Assembly (NCBI GenBank): GCA_018970865.1 | Contig: JAGWVN010000029.1 | Coordinates: 1 to 36,054 of the forward strand | Length of the DNA stretch: 36,054 nt | Reading direction: 5' to 3' | From: Betaproteobacteria bacterium | GTDB taxonomy: Bacteria > Pseudomonadota > Gammaproteobacteria > Burkholderiales > Burkholderiaceae_E | Shown here: positions 35,132 through 36,054 of the stretch, in pieces | Layout: every line of letters begins with the position of its first letter | Numbering within the stretch: the stretch's first letter is position 1 | Translations under genes and position numbers: made by a program | Notes under the pieces: model-generated | Told to the model about the DNA's origin: nothing | Database searches by the model: none | The model's input: the letters and a program-made list of their open reading frames with translations, nothing else

Positions 35132-36054
35132 ATGGATCCGACCTGGATCACCCGATTCACCCAACCCAGAGCGGGGACCGACAACGGCCCGCTGGCCGGC
35201 CGGCGTTTCGCCGTCAAGGACAACATCGATGTGGCCGGCGAAGCCACCACGGCGGCCTGCCCGGCGTACAGCCGCCCGGCGTCCCGCTCGGCGACGGTGG
35301 TCGAGCGGCTGATGAGCGCAGGCGCGAGCCTGGTCGGCAAGACCAACCTCGACCAGTTCGCCTGTGGCCTGAACGGCAGCCGCTCGCCCTATGGCACGCC
35401 GCCCAACGCCTTCGATCCGGCGATCGTGCCCGGTGGCTCGAGCTCGGGCTCGGCGGTGGCCGTGGCCCGCGGCGAGGTCGACTTCGCCCTGGGCACCGAC
35501 ACCGCGGGCTCCGGCCGCGTGCCGGCGGCGCTGAACAACCTGGTGGGCCTCAAACCCAGCCGCGGCCTGATCAGCAATCGCGGTGTGGTGCCGGCCTGCC
35601 GCTCGATCGACTGCGTGTCGATCTTCACCACCACCGTGGCCGATGCCGTCGATGTGCTGCGCGTGGCCGCCGGCCACGACCCGGAAGACCCGTACTCCCG
35701 GGCCCGTCCGCTGGACCCCGCGTTCTTTCCCGAACGCTTCCGCTTCGGCGTGCCGCACGAGGACCAGCTCGAGTTCTTCGGCGATGCGCTCTCCAGGCTC
35801 GCCTTCGAGCAGGCCTGCGCGCGGCTGCGCCGGCTCGGCGGAGAACCGGTGCGCATCGACTACCAGCCCTTTGCCGAAGCCGCGGCGATGCTCTACGAGG
35901 ATGCCTTCGTGGCCGAGCGCTACGCCGGCATCCGTGAGTTCTACGATGCCCAGGCCGAGAGCAACCCCGAAGCCTTCGACCCGACGGTGCGCGCGATCAT
36001 CGGCTCGGGCCGCCGCTACAGCGCCGCCGACTGGTGTCAGGCCAGCGACATGCT
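35132..36054 (+). CDS. atzF: Allophanate hydrolase (AtzF type), cut by the right edge of the window
   Basis: The frame is open from the ATG at 35132 (AGGA 8 bp upstream) to the window end, 307 codons of a protein that is about 600 residues in the family. It is an amidase-signature hydrolase that breaks allophanate into ammonia and CO2. The Ser-cisSer-Lys triad is visible: K29 (RFAVKDNIDVAG), S103 (VPGGSSSGSAVA) and S127 (LGTDTAGSGRVPAAL). The separations of 74 and 24 residues equal those in Pseudomonas AtzF (Lys91, Ser165, Ser189). NNLVGLKPSRGLISNRGVVP and LEFFGDALSRLAFEQA are typical of allophanate hydrolases. Oddly, it begins about 60 residues later than usual, without the N-terminal helices. 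It is divergent from the biuret operon and shares its control region. No urea carboxylase gene is in the window. Confidence 0.9.
   Translation, partial: MDPTWITRFTQPRAGTDNGPLAGRRFAVKDNIDVAGEATTAACPAYSRPASRSATVVERLMSAGASLVGKTNLDQFACGLNGSRSPYGTPPNAFDPAIVPGGSSSGSAVAVARGEVDFALGTDTAGSGRVPAALNNLVGLKPSRGLISNRGVVPACRSIDCVSIFTTTVADAVDVLRVAAGHDPEDPYSRARPLDPAFFPERFRFGVPHEDQLEFFGDALSRLAFEQACARLRRLGGEPVRIDYQPFAEAAAMLYEDAFVAERYAGIREFYDAQAESNPEAFDPTVRAIIGSGRRYSAADWCQASDM

Noticed and set aside
32890-35937. A 1015-codon plus-strand frame across the transporter genes and into the allophanate hydrolase gene
   Set aside because: It is antisense to three recognised genes and out of frame with the amidase; composition is that of a shadow frame.

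Overview
The window is GC-rich, densely coded chromosomal DNA that looks like a betaproteobacterium of the order Burkholderiales. Pointers are two Bug/TctC-type periplasmic receptors without membrane partners, the divergent ppk/ppx pair, a long-form leuA, the rsmD-coaD-fdx operon divergent from ftsY with rpoH behind it, and a BMP-type ABC transporter operon. I saw no rRNA, tRNA, CRISPR array or insertion sequence.

Layout. 1-325: a BrnT-type toxin gene cut by the left edge, with a palindromic control site. 326-3642: a short acyl-CoA-dehydrogenase-like gene converging on a two-gene operon (Bug receptor, acyl-CoA dehydrogenase), with the remnant of a coiled-coil membrane gene between them. 3756-10055: a TPR methyltransferase, an ATGA-coupled periplasmic binding protein and hybrid histidine kinase, and a second Bug receptor. 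10145-17212: ppk, ppx, plsB and an OlsB-like acyltransferase, a group concerned with polyphosphate and membrane lipid; a possible Pho box lies upstream of the OlsB-like gene. 17298-19252: leuA behind a leucine-rich leader peptide with rare CTA codons. 19274-24730: aldo/keto reductase, sixA, the rsmD-coaD-fdx operon, ftsY, and rpoH preceded by a CIRCE element (HrcA operator) and followed by a strong terminator. 24757-27449: a four-rhodanese-domain protein and a CysB-like LysR regulator.

27579-36054 is the most interesting part. A seven-gene leftward operon encodes a BMP-family binding protein, two permeases, a formamidase, a cysteine hydrolase whose D36/K142/C175 match biuret hydrolase, the transporter ATPase and a second, divergent cysteine hydrolase. 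Facing it is an allophanate hydrolase gene that runs off the right edge. Together these can import a ureide or amide and strip it stepwise to ammonia and CO2: biuret to allophanate to ammonia, with the second cysteine hydrolase perhaps acting on a larger ureide such as triuret, and formamide handled by the amidase. The 292-bp divergent region carries two opposed sigma-54 -24/-12 promoters, two NtrC-like sites 32 bp apart between them, and a near-identical 12-bp palindrome at each predicted transcription start. That arrangement suggests nitrogen-limitation activation combined with inducer-responsive repression. The substrate of the second cysteine hydrolase, the solute carried by the transporter and the palindrome-binding repressor are unknown from this window.
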